A stretch of 39,186 nucleotides of DNA from Chryseobacterium gleum (GTDB lineage Bacteria; Bacteroidota; Bacteroidia; Flavobacteriales_D; Sanyastnellaceae): NCBI GenBank assembly GCA_945874695.1, contig CAMCHP010000023.1:1-39186 (forward strand), in the 5' to 3' direction. A program made the translations under genes and the position numbers. The notes under the pieces were generated by a model, which saw nothing but the letters and a program-made list of their open reading frames with translations, had not been told where the DNA came from and did no database searches. Positions 24,041 through 32,828 of the stretch are shown one piece after another; position 1 is the first letter of the stretch, and each line of letters begins with the position of its first letter.

Positions 24041-25654
24041 ATGCGAAATACCCTCGCTCTATTCGTGATTTTTTTGCTTTCTGCCTATCGGCAGGATGGG
24101 CTCATCGCTCAAAACCGCGTGAACGTGGATGCTCAGATCGATGCGGTAACAGTTTTTACCAATGGTGCCATTGTAAATCAAGTGGCTAGCTTTGACTTGA
24201 AAGCGGGAGTAAACGAAATTGTTTTTTCCGGCATTCCATCAAGCACCGATTTTAACACCATCCAAATCTCAGGTGAAGCCGCTTATGAAATCACAGGCAT
24301 CAAGCAACAAAACCGCTCTGGTGGCATGCCTGCCAGTGGCGAAGTGAAATCAAAACGAGATAGCCTTGAAACGGCACGGTTCACCTTGAAAACAAAAGCA
24401 GCATTGCGTTCTACCTATGCTGAAGAACTCCTGATGATTCAGGCAAATCGCAACATCGGAGGGAAGAACAACATTCTCCTTACCGAAGACCTCGAAGAAA
24501 TGGCTGATTTCTTCCGCGAACGCATCAAAGAAATCAACTACAAAACCATTGAAATTCAAGACGAAGAACGCGAATTGAACGAACTCATTCAACGCCTCGA
24601 GCACGAACTCATTGAACTCAATCAGCTTGTCCAACGCAACAGCCGAGAGGTTGTGGTGCGTGTTGCGGCTTTGAAGGCAGGACGGTCAACCATGAAGTTG
24701 AGCTACTTTACTTACGAAGCTTCATGGGCGCCATACTATGATGTACGTTCTGGCGGTACGAACAGTCCGGTTGAAATCATTTCAAAAGCGCGCATCCGCC
24801 AATACACAGGCATTAACTGGTCAAGCGTGAAGCTCACGCTATCCACAGGCGACCCAATGACAGGCGGTTCGCCGCCAGTGCTTCAGCCGTGGAGATTGTA
24901 TGCTTACGATCCACCTACAAACGATTCACGCGCTTATGCCGAAGCTCCTCGACTTGACGCAATTGAAATCCAATCTATGCCCGCTTCTAAAGGCGCACGA
25001 AGCGTTTTTGATGCGATTTCTGAACCCGTTTCAATGGTGCAGCAGCGTATGGCAACCCAATACGTAATCAATACACCGTATGATATTGCCGGAGACAACC
25101 GTGACAATGAGGTAGAAATTCGCCGGGTAACCATGCCTGCAACATATCGCCACCTTGTTGTTCCTAAACTGTCTACAACGACGTTCTTAACTGCTGAAGT
25201 TACCAACTGGGATCAGTACAACCTTCTCCCCGGTGACGCAAGCATTTATTTTGAAGGTAGCTTTGTTGGGCAGTCGTACTTGAACACTGCCATAACCTCT
25301 GATACGCTCAGCTTATCACTCGGTCAAGATAAAAATGTCAATGTAACCTATGAACAAGTGAACGATTACTGCAAAACATCTACCATAGGAAACAAAAGAA
25401 GAACTACACGCGGCTACCGCATTCAAGTTATGAATACCGGGAAAACGGCCATCAATCTGCGCATAGAAGATCAAGTTCCTGTTTCGGCAAGCGGCGATGT
25501 AGAAGTTGAGGTTGAAGAGCTTTCTGGTGGACGATTAACTCCAGAAAATGGGAAAGTTACATGGGATCGACAAGTCGAGGCAGGCCGCATGACAGAGCAT
25601 ATATTGCGCTACCAAGTGCGTTATCCGAAGAAGAAGATCATCCCGAACTTGTAA
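24041..25654 (+). CDS. DUF4139 (mucoidy inhibitor MuiA-like) exported protein
   Basis: From ATG 24041 the protein has 537 residues; an in-frame TTG/ATG further upstream is not needed. The order is signal peptide, an N-terminal DUF4140 domain (VDAQIDAVTVFTNGAIVNQVASFDLKAG, about 25-130), a coiled-coil stretch rich in Glu, Leu and Asn (about 160-205), then the C-terminal DUF4139 domain (LSYFTYEASWAPYYDVRSGG, LTLSTGDP, ending in LRYQVRYPKKK). The family name comes from a screen for mucoidy in Enterobacteria, and the molecular role is unknown. The signal peptide is odd: YRQDG interrupts it between the hydrophobic core and LIAQ. That polar insert is encoded by the palindromic repeat at 24081-24099. 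Confidence 0.87.
   Translation: MRNTLALFVIFLLSAYRQDGLIAQNRVNVDAQIDAVTVFTNGAIVNQVASFDLKAGVNEIVFSGIPSSTDFNTIQISGEAAYEITGIKQQNRSGGMPASGEVKSKRDSLETARFTLKTKAALRSTYAEELLMIQANRNIGGKNNILLTEDLEEMADFFRERIKEINYKTIEIQDEERELNELIQRLEHELIELNQLVQRNSREVVVRVAALKAGRSTMKLSYFTYEASWAPYYDVRSGGTNSPVEIISKARIRQYTGINWSSVKLTLSTGDPMTGGSPPVLQPWRLYAYDPPTNDSRAYAEAPRLDAIEIQSMPASKGARSVFDAISEPVSMVQQRMATQYVINTPYDIAGDNRDNEVEIRRVTMPATYRHLVVPKLSTTTFLTAEVTNWDQYNLLPGDASIYFEGSFVGQSYLNTAITSDTLSLSLGQDKNVNVTYEQVNDYCKTSTIGNKRRTTRGYRIQVMNTGKTAINLRIEDQVPVSASGDVEVEVEELSGGRLTPENGKVTWDRQVEAGRMTEHILRYQVRYPKKKIIPNL
24081..24099 (+). repeat. Short palindromic repeat, copy B
   Basis: CTGCCTATCGGCAGGATGG lies inside the signal peptide of the DUF4139 gene and encodes its unexpected polar stretch. 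It shares CTGCCT plus CGGCAGGATG with copy C exactly, and CTGCCT plus CGGCAGGATGG with copy A, with overlap of the middle bases. This is the copy that most looks like an insertion. Confidence 0.45.
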
Positions 25655-25693
25655 TCCTAAGCGATTCACTTTTACGCACGTAAATCGGCATTT

Positions 25694-25726
25694 CACGGGC
25701 GGGGACATCAAACATCCCCGCCTGTG
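25694..25726 (+). other. Strong hairpin without T tract before the Asp-box gene
   Basis: GGCGGGGA (25698-25705) pairs with TCCCCGCC (25715-25722). The stem extends outward by four more pairs (CACG/TGTG, one G-T) to 25694-25726, around a 9-base loop. There is no T run on either side, so it is not a standard intrinsic terminator. It lies between the DUF4139 gene and the start at 25760. Confidence 0.6.
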
Positions 25727-25759
25727 TGGTATATTGCAGACGGATTCCAAAAACCCGTC

Positions 25760-28700
25760 ATGAAAAAATGCTTTACGCTTTTAGCTGTCTTTGCGGCAGT
25801 TGGTACATCGTTTGCTCAATCTAACCCAAACGACGATCCAGACTGGTCGTTACTCATGACCGACCCGAACGTCAATGTGCATGAAGTCGTTGAACTTTTC
25901 AATCAACGATGGAACGGGAGGGCGGTTACTCCGGGGTCAGGCTACAAACCTTTCAAACGGTGGGAACACCTCATGCATACGCGCGTCGATGAGTCAGGCA
26001 ATGTGCCGCCAACGTCAGCCATCGTCCGCGAATTTCTGCATGCGCAAGAACTCAAAACGCAACGCAGCGAAAATGGGAACTGGCAAAATTTGGGCCCAAT
26101 ACTTGACGGACAAACTTCGCGCATCCACATTCCAGGAGTAGGTCGAACGAATCATGTCACTTTCCATCCATCTGATCCGAATGTCGTTTTTTGTGGTACG
26201 CCTGCCGGCGGATTATGGCGGAGCTATGATGGTGGTAACAACTGGGAATCAAACACCGATGACCTGCCAACACTCGGTGTATCTGCAATTGCCTTCGATC
26301 CATTTAACCCCAACATCGTTTACATCGGTACAGGCGACCGCGATGCCGGTGATGCACCGGGAATGGGGGTGATGAAATCAACCGATGGCGGATTGAGCTG
26401 GGAATTCGCAAACACCGGCATGGAAGATTTAACCATCGGCGACATTGTGTGCGACCCTGAAAACCCTGGCGTTGTTTTAGCGGCTTCACGCTTTGGTGTG
26501 CGCAGATCAACCGATTATGGCGAAACATGGGAGGTGACAAGTAACTCCATGTATTACAAGCAAATACTTTTCAAACCGGGTAATTCCCAAGTCGTTTATG
26601 CAACCGCGCAAGGACGATTCTTCCGAAGTGAAGACAACGGGCAATCGTTCACCCAAATCACCAACGGGATGCAATCTGCCACACGTAGCGTGATCGCAGT
26701 AACCGCTGCAGATCCTGAACGGGTGTATGTGTGTGCCGCAAATACCTACGATTTTAGAGGGTTCTTTCAATCAACCGACAGCGGATTGTCATTTACAGAG
26801 ATGTCTGATTCACCCAATATTCTTGGTTGGTCTGCTAGTGGCGATCAACCGGGCGGACAAGCTTGGTTTGACTTGTGCATGGAGGCAGATCCAATTCACC
26901 CCGACCGGGTTTTCGTTGGTGGAATTCGGATGAAAAGGAGTGATGATGGCGGCGCAACTTGGGTTGACATCCAAAACTCATTCCTTCACGTTGATCAACA
27001 CTGGATGAAATTCTCGCCGCATAACGGACAACTCTACCTCTGCAACGATGGCGGTATATACAGGTATCAAAATCAAACCGAATGGCTCGATATCAGCCAT
27101 GGAATCATCTCGGGGCAAATTTATAAGTTCGGTCAAGCTCCTGTCACAGCAAACAAAGCGCTTTCTGGCTATCAAGACAACGGAACCATGGAGTTCAATG
27201 GTGTGGGCTGGAGAAGGTCTGGAGGTGCTGATGGTTTCGAATGCCAATATGACCCGAACGACGAAGCAATTCAATACAACTCGATTTATTACGGCCAAGT
27301 CTACCGTACCAATGGACAGGTATCCAATGAGCGCATTTGCGGTTTAGATGAACTCGGAATCACAGAAGAGGGGGCTTGGTCTGCACCTTGGTTTGTAAGT
27401 CGTTTCAACGCAAATACCATGTTCGCAGGACTCAAGAACGTGTGGCGCGCTAAAAACATTAAACACCCCATCAAAGATTCCATCGTATGGGAGCGCATAT
27501 CCTTCAGTTTAGGAGGTTCGAACAGCATCAATTTAAATGGCTTAGTGCAAAGCCGAGCCGATTCAAATGTGGTGTATATGAGCAAGGGTTCACGCCGCTT
27601 CTTCAGGTCTATGAATGCCAATGCGCCCGCTGATGAAGTGCAGTGGAGCGACTTGAGCAATTTGTTGCCGTGGATTCAACAACCCGTGACTGCCATTGAA
27701 ACACATCCAACAGATTCCAGCGTAGTATACATCGGCTTTGATAGCCGTGTCTGGAAATCAACAGATTACGGTGACACTTGGGAAGACATCTCGGGCACTT
27801 TGCCTTTTGTTAGCATGAATTCACTCGTGATCGATGTCAACGGCAATGAAGCCCTCTACGTAGGAACCGACAATGGGGTGTACTTCAAAGATGGAAGCAT
27901 GGACGATTGGGTTTCGTTCAGCAACAATTTGCCTTTGGGTGTCCGGGTAACCGAACTGGAAATCTACTATGGACTTACCCCAGCTGCCCATCGGCTGCGT
28001 GCGTCAACCTACGGCCGTGGCATGTGGGAGTCTGATTTGCACGGCGCTGAAGTAAATTTCTTTCCTGCAACAGCTTGGTTAAATACAGCAGATGGGTCAG
28101 CCGAAGTTTATGGACCAACCACTGTAAACCTTGACTTCTACCGCCAATTGAATAATGTAACTGTCACTTCAATTGAGAGTAGCAACCTTTATGTAGAAAA
28201 CGCAAGCATTTCAAATTTTACAGCACAAGGGAATACATTCAGTTTTGATATCACCCCTGACGCCCTTGGTGTAATCAAATTGGTCGCTCCAACTGCATTG
28301 GCGCTCGACGATAATGGCTTAGAGACCTATGCGTCCGACACCTTGAATTTGATCTTCCTCACTGCGCCCGAACCTTTCGGTATCGACGGTCCAGGTGGGG
28401 TAGGTGACATCGAAGACATTACACTTTGGCTTCGCGCTGATGCACAAACCTTCAACCAAGTCGGTGGCAGTGCAGTTCTTGAAGATGGTCAAGAAATTGG
28501 CGAATGGAGTGATGCTCTTGGCCAAAATCGTGCGGCAACACAAACCGTTTTGGCAGATCGCCCCGTACTTCGCACCCAAGACAATGGCATTAACGGCATG
28601 CCTGCGATTGAATTCAATGGACAAAATACGGCGCTCATAGCGACTGAAATTCCCTCGTCGGTTGATTTCAGCGTGTTGTCAGTTGCAAAAGCCGAAAGTT

Positions 28701-29839
28701 CTGCGTGGAATGAACACGGTTGGATCGCATCAGCGCGCGGCGATAACGGCTTCATCATTCACCCTTGGAAAAACACATCGCTCTTGAACGTAACATCGAT
28801 TGCGAACAATGGTGAATACTACTCATCACCCCAAGAGTGGATTGTCGATGCAGCCGATGTTCAATTGTACGGTATAATTTACAACTACCATCCCCAAGCG
28901 CAGCTGCTTCAAAAAATGATCAATGGCACCTTGAACAAGTATCCATCGAACGATCACCACGAACGCGTTGCAGGTTCACTTCTCAACGTAAATTACGGTT
29001 GGGACTTTGAAGACCGCTTTGGCGAGGGCCTCATCGCTGAACACGTGATTTTCAACCGCAGAATTTACGACAGTCAACGCATCATCATTACCAATTACCT
29101 CGGCGCTAAGTACGGTTTCAACATCGACCCGAATTTGCGTTACACCCGCTACGATATGAAGCATGAAGTGGCAGGAATTGGACAAGTTGCCTACTACGAT
29201 GCGCACACCGATGCCAAAGGCAGCGGTATTGTACGCATGCGCAATGCCGACGATCTCGATGATGGTGAATTTTTGATTTGGGGCCATAATAACGCCCCCC
29301 TCACATGGGTCGATGAGAGCTATCCATTGCTTTCTCCGCACATTCAGCGCTACTGGGCCTATGAGCAAACGGGCAGTTTAGGAAACGTGGAGGTACGCAT
29401 TTATGCACCTGAACTTGCTGATTTTGGCACAGAAATTGGAATTATTACAACAGCAGCAAGCAGCTTTCTGCCTGATGCAGATGTGCAATATTACCCGCTG
29501 ACCTTGGAAGGTGATTACCTCGTTGCAAGTGTGAACTTTGACGGTTCGGGCACCTTTACCATCGGCAGTCAACCGGTCGTTGGTGTTGAAAACTTGAGTC
29601 GCGCTGAAGTCCGTGTCTTCCCAAACCCCGCAGGAGAGCTCATCCGCATTCAACTGAATGGCGCTGATGCAATCGGTGCGCAACTCTTGATTTTCGATGC
29701 CGCAGGACGCCAAATCACGCAGTTAACAATGACTCAGCAAGAAGAAGTGATCAACTTATCACAACTGGCTCAAGGTATTTACACCGTTGTGATTGAGAAA
29801 GACAAACAACGTCAGGTTGCACGCTTTGTGCACCATTGA
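25760..29839 (+). CDS. Large Asp-box (BNR) beta-propeller protein with T9SS sorting domain
   Basis: From ATG 25760 the product has 1359 residues, with signal peptide MKKCFTLLAVFAAVGTSFAQ. The first 760 or so residues contain at least seven Asp-box motifs of S-x-D-x-G-x-(T/S)-(W/F) type, such as SYDGGNNW, STDGGLSW, STDYGETW, SEDNGQSF, SDDGGATW and STDYGDTW. These point to sortilin/sialidase-like propellers. A middle region (about 880-1140) looks like a concanavalin/LamG-type beta sandwich ending in FNRRIYDSQRIIITNYLGAKYG, a pattern frequent in Bacteroidota surface proteins. The C-terminus (VFPNPAGE, FDAAGRQI, LAQGIYTVVIE) is a T9SS sorting domain. No sialidase Arg triad or other catalytic motif was recognised. 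Surface adhesion or glycan binding is the best inference. Confidence 0.88.
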   Translation: MKKCFTLLAVFAAVGTSFAQSNPNDDPDWSLLMTDPNVNVHEVVELFNQRWNGRAVTPGSGYKPFKRWEHLMHTRVDESGNVPPTSAIVREFLHAQELKTQRSENGNWQNLGPILDGQTSRIHIPGVGRTNHVTFHPSDPNVVFCGTPAGGLWRSYDGGNNWESNTDDLPTLGVSAIAFDPFNPNIVYIGTGDRDAGDAPGMGVMKSTDGGLSWEFANTGMEDLTIGDIVCDPENPGVVLAASRFGVRRSTDYGETWEVTSNSMYYKQILFKPGNSQVVYATAQGRFFRSEDNGQSFTQITNGMQSATRSVIAVTAADPERVYVCAANTYDFRGFFQSTDSGLSFTEMSDSPNILGWSASGDQPGGQAWFDLCMEADPIHPDRVFVGGIRMKRSDDGGATWVDIQNSFLHVDQHWMKFSPHNGQLYLCNDGGIYRYQNQTEWLDISHGIISGQIYKFGQAPVTANKALSGYQDNGTMEFNGVGWRRSGGADGFECQYDPNDEAIQYNSIYYGQVYRTNGQVSNERICGLDELGITEEGAWSAPWFVSRFNANTMFAGLKNVWRAKNIKHPIKDSIVWERISFSLGGSNSINLNGLVQSRADSNVVYMSKGSRRFFRSMNANAPADEVQWSDLSNLLPWIQQPVTAIETHPTDSSVVYIGFDSRVWKSTDYGDTWEDISGTLPFVSMNSLVIDVNGNEALYVGTDNGVYFKDGSMDDWVSFSNNLPLGVRVTELEIYYGLTPAAHRLRASTYGRGMWESDLHGAEVNFFPATAWLNTADGSAEVYGPTTVNLDFYRQLNNVTVTSIESSNLYVENASISNFTAQGNTFSFDITPDALGVIKLVAPTALALDDNGLETYASDTLNLIFLTAPEPFGIDGPGGVGDIEDITLWLRADAQTFNQVGGSAVLEDGQEIGEWSDALGQNRAATQTVLADRPVLRTQDNGINGMPAIEFNGQNTALIATEIPSSVDFSVLSVAKAESSAWNEHGWIASARGDNGFIIHPWKNTSLLNVTSIANNGEYYSSPQEWIVDAADVQLYGIIYNYHPQAQLLQKMINGTLNKYPSNDHHERVAGSLLNVNYGWDFEDRFGEGLIAEHVIFNRRIYDSQRIIITNYLGAKYGFNIDPNLRYTRYDMKHEVAGIGQVAYYDAHTDAKGSGIVRMRNADDLDDGEFLIWGHNNAPLTWVDESYPLLSPHIQRYWAYEQTGSLGNVEVRIYAPELADFGTEIGIITTAASSFLPDADVQYYPLTLEGDYLVASVNFDGSGTFTIGSQPVVGVENLSRAEVRVFPNPAGELIRIQLNGADAIGAQLLIFDAAGRQITQLTMTQQEEVINLSQLAQGIYTVVIEKDKQRQVARFVHH

Positions 29840-29883
29840 TGCATGACTTTTTCGTGAAGCAACCAACTATTGCGTGGGCCGTG

Positions 29884-29891
29884 TATCTTTG
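29884..29891 (+). promoter_or_regulatory. -7 box for the methyltransferase gene
   Basis: TATCTTTG is an exact TAnnTTTG match whose last base is 6 bases before ATG 29898, implying a leader of 0-3 bases. The nearest TTG (29870-29872) is only 11 bases upstream, so the -33 element is missing or atypical. Confidence 0.5.
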
Positions 29892-29897
29892 CGCCCG

Positions 29898-30668
29898 ATG
29901 AAGAGAATAATCGCATTTGCGACCCGCTTTATACCGCGCCACCACCTGCAACGCTTCGCTCATGCGGTTTTGCGGGTGGTGTCGCTGTTTTATCGAGGCG
30001 ATCGATTTGAAGATCCCATTACCGGCATAACTTATCGTAGGTTACTGCCTTACGGCAGGATGCACTCCCGACCAAATGCTCTGGCACCTGACAGTTTATC
30101 CCTCGAAAGGCATCGTTTGATTTGGCTCTTCCTAAAGGATAAAACCAACTTCTTTTCGGCTCCGATTCGTTTTCTTCACTTAGCCCCAGAGTATTGTTTT
30201 CTCAAGCTATTTCGCGCTCAAAAGAACATCGACTACGTTACGGGAGACCTCGTTTCACCATGGGCCGAGTTCCACTTTGATGCACATGAAATACCCTTCG
30301 AATCAAATGCATTCGATGCGGTAATGGCCAATCACTTGCTCGAGCATGTGGCTGACGATCGCCGTGTAATGGGAGAGTGCTTACGAATCCTCAATCCGGG
30401 AGGGTGGGCCATTTTCCAAGTACCAATCGATTATTCAAGTGCCGCCACACAGGAAGATCCCAATGTCACTGATCCTGCCGAACGGGAGCGTCTGTACTGG
30501 CAGCGCGATCATGTGCGTTTGTACGGGCGAGATTACGCCGATCGATTGCGAAGTGTTGGTTTCTTAGTTGAAGAAGTAGATTTTCAAGCTGAATTGGGTG
30601 CAGCAGCAAGCCAACGTTATGCACTCATGCCAGGCGAGCTTGTGTATTTCTGCCAAAAGCCGGCCTGA
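29898..30668 (+). CDS. Class I SAM-dependent methyltransferase
   Basis: From ATG 29898 (MKRIIAFATRFIP) the product has 256 residues; an in-frame GTG at 29874 lies upstream of the promoter box and is rejected. The N-terminal part has LLPYGR and SLERHRLIWLFL, typical of a Bacteroidota methyltransferase subgroup often found in surface-polysaccharide loci. The SAM fold follows, with motif I region FLHLAPEYCFLKLF, then FDAHEIPFESNAFDAVMANHLLEHV and ECLRILNPGGWAIFQVP (Methyltransf_11-like). The glycine-rich motif I is replaced by HLAPE, which is also seen in relatives. Substrate unknown; no glycosyltransferases are adjacent. Confidence 0.85.
   Translation: MKRIIAFATRFIPRHHLQRFAHAVLRVVSLFYRGDRFEDPITGITYRRLLPYGRMHSRPNALAPDSLSLERHRLIWLFLKDKTNFFSAPIRFLHLAPEYCFLKLFRAQKNIDYVTGDLVSPWAEFHFDAHEIPFESNAFDAVMANHLLEHVADDRRVMGECLRILNPGGWAIFQVPIDYSSAATQEDPNVTDPAERERLYWQRDHVRLYGRDYADRLRSVGFLVEEVDFQAELGAAASQRYALMPGELVYFCQKPA
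30045..30062 (+). repeat. Short palindromic repeat, copy C
   Basis: CTGCCTTACGGCAGGATG lies within the methyltransferase gene and encodes part of LLPYGRM. The LPYGR segment is expected in this family, so the copy may reflect codon choice and not insertion. Confidence 0.35.
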
Positions 30669-30699
30669 TCGCTTTCGAATTCAATTTTTCAATAGCTTT

Positions 30700-30907
30700 G
30701 CAACGCTGAAAGGTGTCTGAGCCACTTCCCGTGGTGACGATGAAAAGGGAATCCAGTGCAATTCTGGAACTGTGCCCGCAGCTGTAAGTCTTATTGCGTT
30801 CCTCTATTCATAGCCACTGTCAATTGCGATGGGAAGGCGGAGGCAACCAGACGAGTCAGAAGACCTGCCCTCAGTGTAACTTAATAGCCCGCTCGGTGCA
30901 AGCTGGC
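30700..30907 (+). promoter_or_regulatory. Cobalamin (adenosylcobalamin-type) riboswitch
   Basis: The conserved elements appear in order: AAAGGTGTC (30709-30717), GAAAAGGGAA (30742-30751), the P5 hairpin CCAG/CTGG (30753-30767), the B12 box GCCCGCAGCTGTAAG (30774-30788), AGCCACTG (30812-30819), GGGAAGGC (30831-30838) and GAGTCAGAAGACC (30853-30865). A final stem pairs 30887-30893 with 30901-30907 (one C-T mismatch), exposing loop CGGTGCA. The TGCA of that loop (30897-30900) is self-complementary with TGCA in the P5 loop (30757-30760), matching the known L5-L13 kissing loop. The stem ends 7 bases before the btuB ATG (30915), so cobalamin binding should lock a structure that blocks ribosome entry. 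I infer translational repression by B12. Confidence 0.95.
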
Positions 30908-30914
30908 GCGAAGT

Positions 30915-32828
30915 ATGAAACAATTCAGACTTGTCCTCTTAAGTCTGGTGGTGGGTCTCCATGCGTTGGCACAAACCGATTCGGTGATTGTGCATTCCGT
31001 GAATCTTCCTACTACCGAAATTCACACTGTTTCGGATCATCCCGATGCGGTGCTTTCGTTTGCTCCCGATAGTTTAATCATGCTCACTGCCAAAGGCGGA
31101 AGTTTGGGCGATTTATTGATGCTATCGTCGGCGGTGAACCTTAGAACCTACGGACCTCAAGGCACACTAATAACTGCAGGTGGCCGTGGCCTTTCTGCAG
31201 ATCATGTTCAAGTTTACTGGATGGGGGTTTCGTTGAACAGCCCGTCACTTGGGCTTACCGACCTCAGTGCGATTCCTTTCAGTTTATTCGATGGCGTTCG
31301 CGTGCAATCAGGAACTTCACTTTCTCGATCTCAAGCAGGCGCTGCCGCAGGGGCAATGCACCTCACTTCAATTCAATCTGAATCCATTGAAGCTGGAGTC
31401 GCCTACAACGCGCTGAACAATCGATCGCACTGGCTGCGGATTTCACAAACCTATTTCAAACAACTGCGCACGAGAACCCGCGTTTCAATCGACCGGGCTG
31501 AAAACGACTTTTCATTCCGCGATCCATTTCTCGTTAATCAACCCGAGCGGCAACAAAATCGAAACAACTTCGCACGCAATGCGCTCATTCAAGAATTCAG
31601 CTATACATTCCGTCCGAACCTCACAATCGAGGCCGGATTATGGCTACAAGCCTCAAACCTCGAAATACCCGAATTGATGGGAGGCTATAGTCAGCAAGTT
31701 ACTGACCAGCGTGATTCATCTTTGCGCATGAACATCAGTGCGAACTGGTTGACATCACATGGAAAATTCACCCTTCGCACAGCCCGATTCAATGAGCACC
31801 AAATGTATCGGCAAAGCCAATCGATTGAGGTTGATCCGCACATCGTTTCAAATATTTCGACACAACGCACAACAGCAAATCTTTCGTGGTTCAAGCACTA
31901 TCGACAAATTGACGTTGAGGCAGGAATCGATTATCAAAATGAAGCTGTAGAATCAGCAAACCACACGAAAAATGTTGCCCATCGCGAGCTGCTGGGCATA
32001 CAGGGGCGCATGATGTATACATCAGCCAATGCCCGTTTTTCCATCGCGGCAGCATCGCGCTACGATGCCGGTATTATAGGAAACCAACCGATTATTGATC
32101 TGAAACTGAACTGGAAACTCCACAACAAGTGGAGCGTATTCGCGGTAGCCCGGCGAATTTTTCGCTATCCTGACCTTAATGAGTTGCATTGGCGCCCAGG
32201 CGGAAACCCCAACATCAGCCCTGAAATTGGCTGGGCAATGGATGGGGGAGGCAGCTTGAATTTCAAGAAAGATAACCTCAGCGGGCAGTTTTCCGTAAGC
32301 GGATTCTTACAAGCCATGGATAACCTCATTGTTTGGCTCTCGAATGATGGCGCGGTACAAGCACGCAATGTAAACAATGTGCAAAGCGCCGGTATTGAAA
32401 GTGTCGCAACATTGAAGTGGGAGCTAAATGAGCTTGTGATCAAACAAAATCTCCATCTCATCCTTCAAAAACATCACGGATTGAGTGCGCTAGAAAGTAC
32501 CTTTTTTCCTGAAATCCAAGGCAATTACAATGCCTCAATTGCACGTGAATCGTGGTTCATCGGCACAACCATCCGCGCAGCGGCTACCACATTCGCTCCT
32601 GAGAACATAAATGCCACCCACGGAAGTCAAGATGCTGTTTTAACCGCTGATTTTCAGCTTGGTAAGACCTTTGACTGCAAAGTGGTCGATGTGAATTTAG
32701 CAGCCACCTGTCGCAACATCGCTGACGTACTCGACTATCGCACATCGCGCCTTGCGAGTCCAGGACGCGTATTTGGCGTGCAAATGAATGTGAATCTCAA
32801 ATCTCGAAAAATAAGCAGAGTACTATGA
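30915..32828 (+). CDS. btuB: TonB-dependent receptor, BtuB-like cobalamin transporter
   Basis: The product has 637 residues, close to E. coli BtuB. A signal peptide (MKQFRLVLLSLVVGLHALAQ) is followed by a plug domain (about 45-155) containing LGDLLMLSSAVNLRTYGPQGTL and ISFRG-like GGRGLSADHVQVYWMGV. The rest is a predicted 22-strand barrel of alternating aromatic strands, for example RIFRYPDLNELHWRPGGNPNISPE, the TonB-receptor C-terminal signature region. No carboxypeptidase-like extension is present, unlike most SusC proteins. The specificity call rests on the upstream cobalamin riboswitch and on the linked BtuG-like gene. The stop overlaps the next ATG (ATGA, 32825-32828). Confidence 0.9.
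   Translation: MKQFRLVLLSLVVGLHALAQTDSVIVHSVNLPTTEIHTVSDHPDAVLSFAPDSLIMLTAKGGSLGDLLMLSSAVNLRTYGPQGTLITAGGRGLSADHVQVYWMGVSLNSPSLGLTDLSAIPFSLFDGVRVQSGTSLSRSQAGAAAGAMHLTSIQSESIEAGVAYNALNNRSHWLRISQTYFKQLRTRTRVSIDRAENDFSFRDPFLVNQPERQQNRNNFARNALIQEFSYTFRPNLTIEAGLWLQASNLEIPELMGGYSQQVTDQRDSSLRMNISANWLTSHGKFTLRTARFNEHQMYRQSQSIEVDPHIVSNISTQRTTANLSWFKHYRQIDVEAGIDYQNEAVESANHTKNVAHRELLGIQGRMMYTSANARFSIAAASRYDAGIIGNQPIIDLKLNWKLHNKWSVFAVARRIFRYPDLNELHWRPGGNPNISPEIGWAMDGGGSLNFKKDNLSGQFSVSGFLQAMDNLIVWLSNDGAVQARNVNNVQSAGIESVATLKWELNELVIKQNLHLILQKHHGLSALESTFFPEIQGNYNASIARESWFIGTTIRAAATTFAPENINATHGSQDAVLTADFQLGKTFDCKVVDVNLAATCRNIADVLDYRTSRLASPGRVFGVQMNVNLKSRKISRVL

Noticed and set aside
24321-24334. GGCATGCC palindrome followed by TGCCAGTGGC in the DUF4139 gene
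   Set aside because: It lacks the CGGCAGGATG arm of the repeat family and looks like ordinary coding sequence.
30794-31072. Open frame of about 92 codons across the riboswitch and the start of btuB
   Set aside because: It overlaps conserved riboswitch elements and the btuB coding region in another frame; its composition shows no protein-like pattern.
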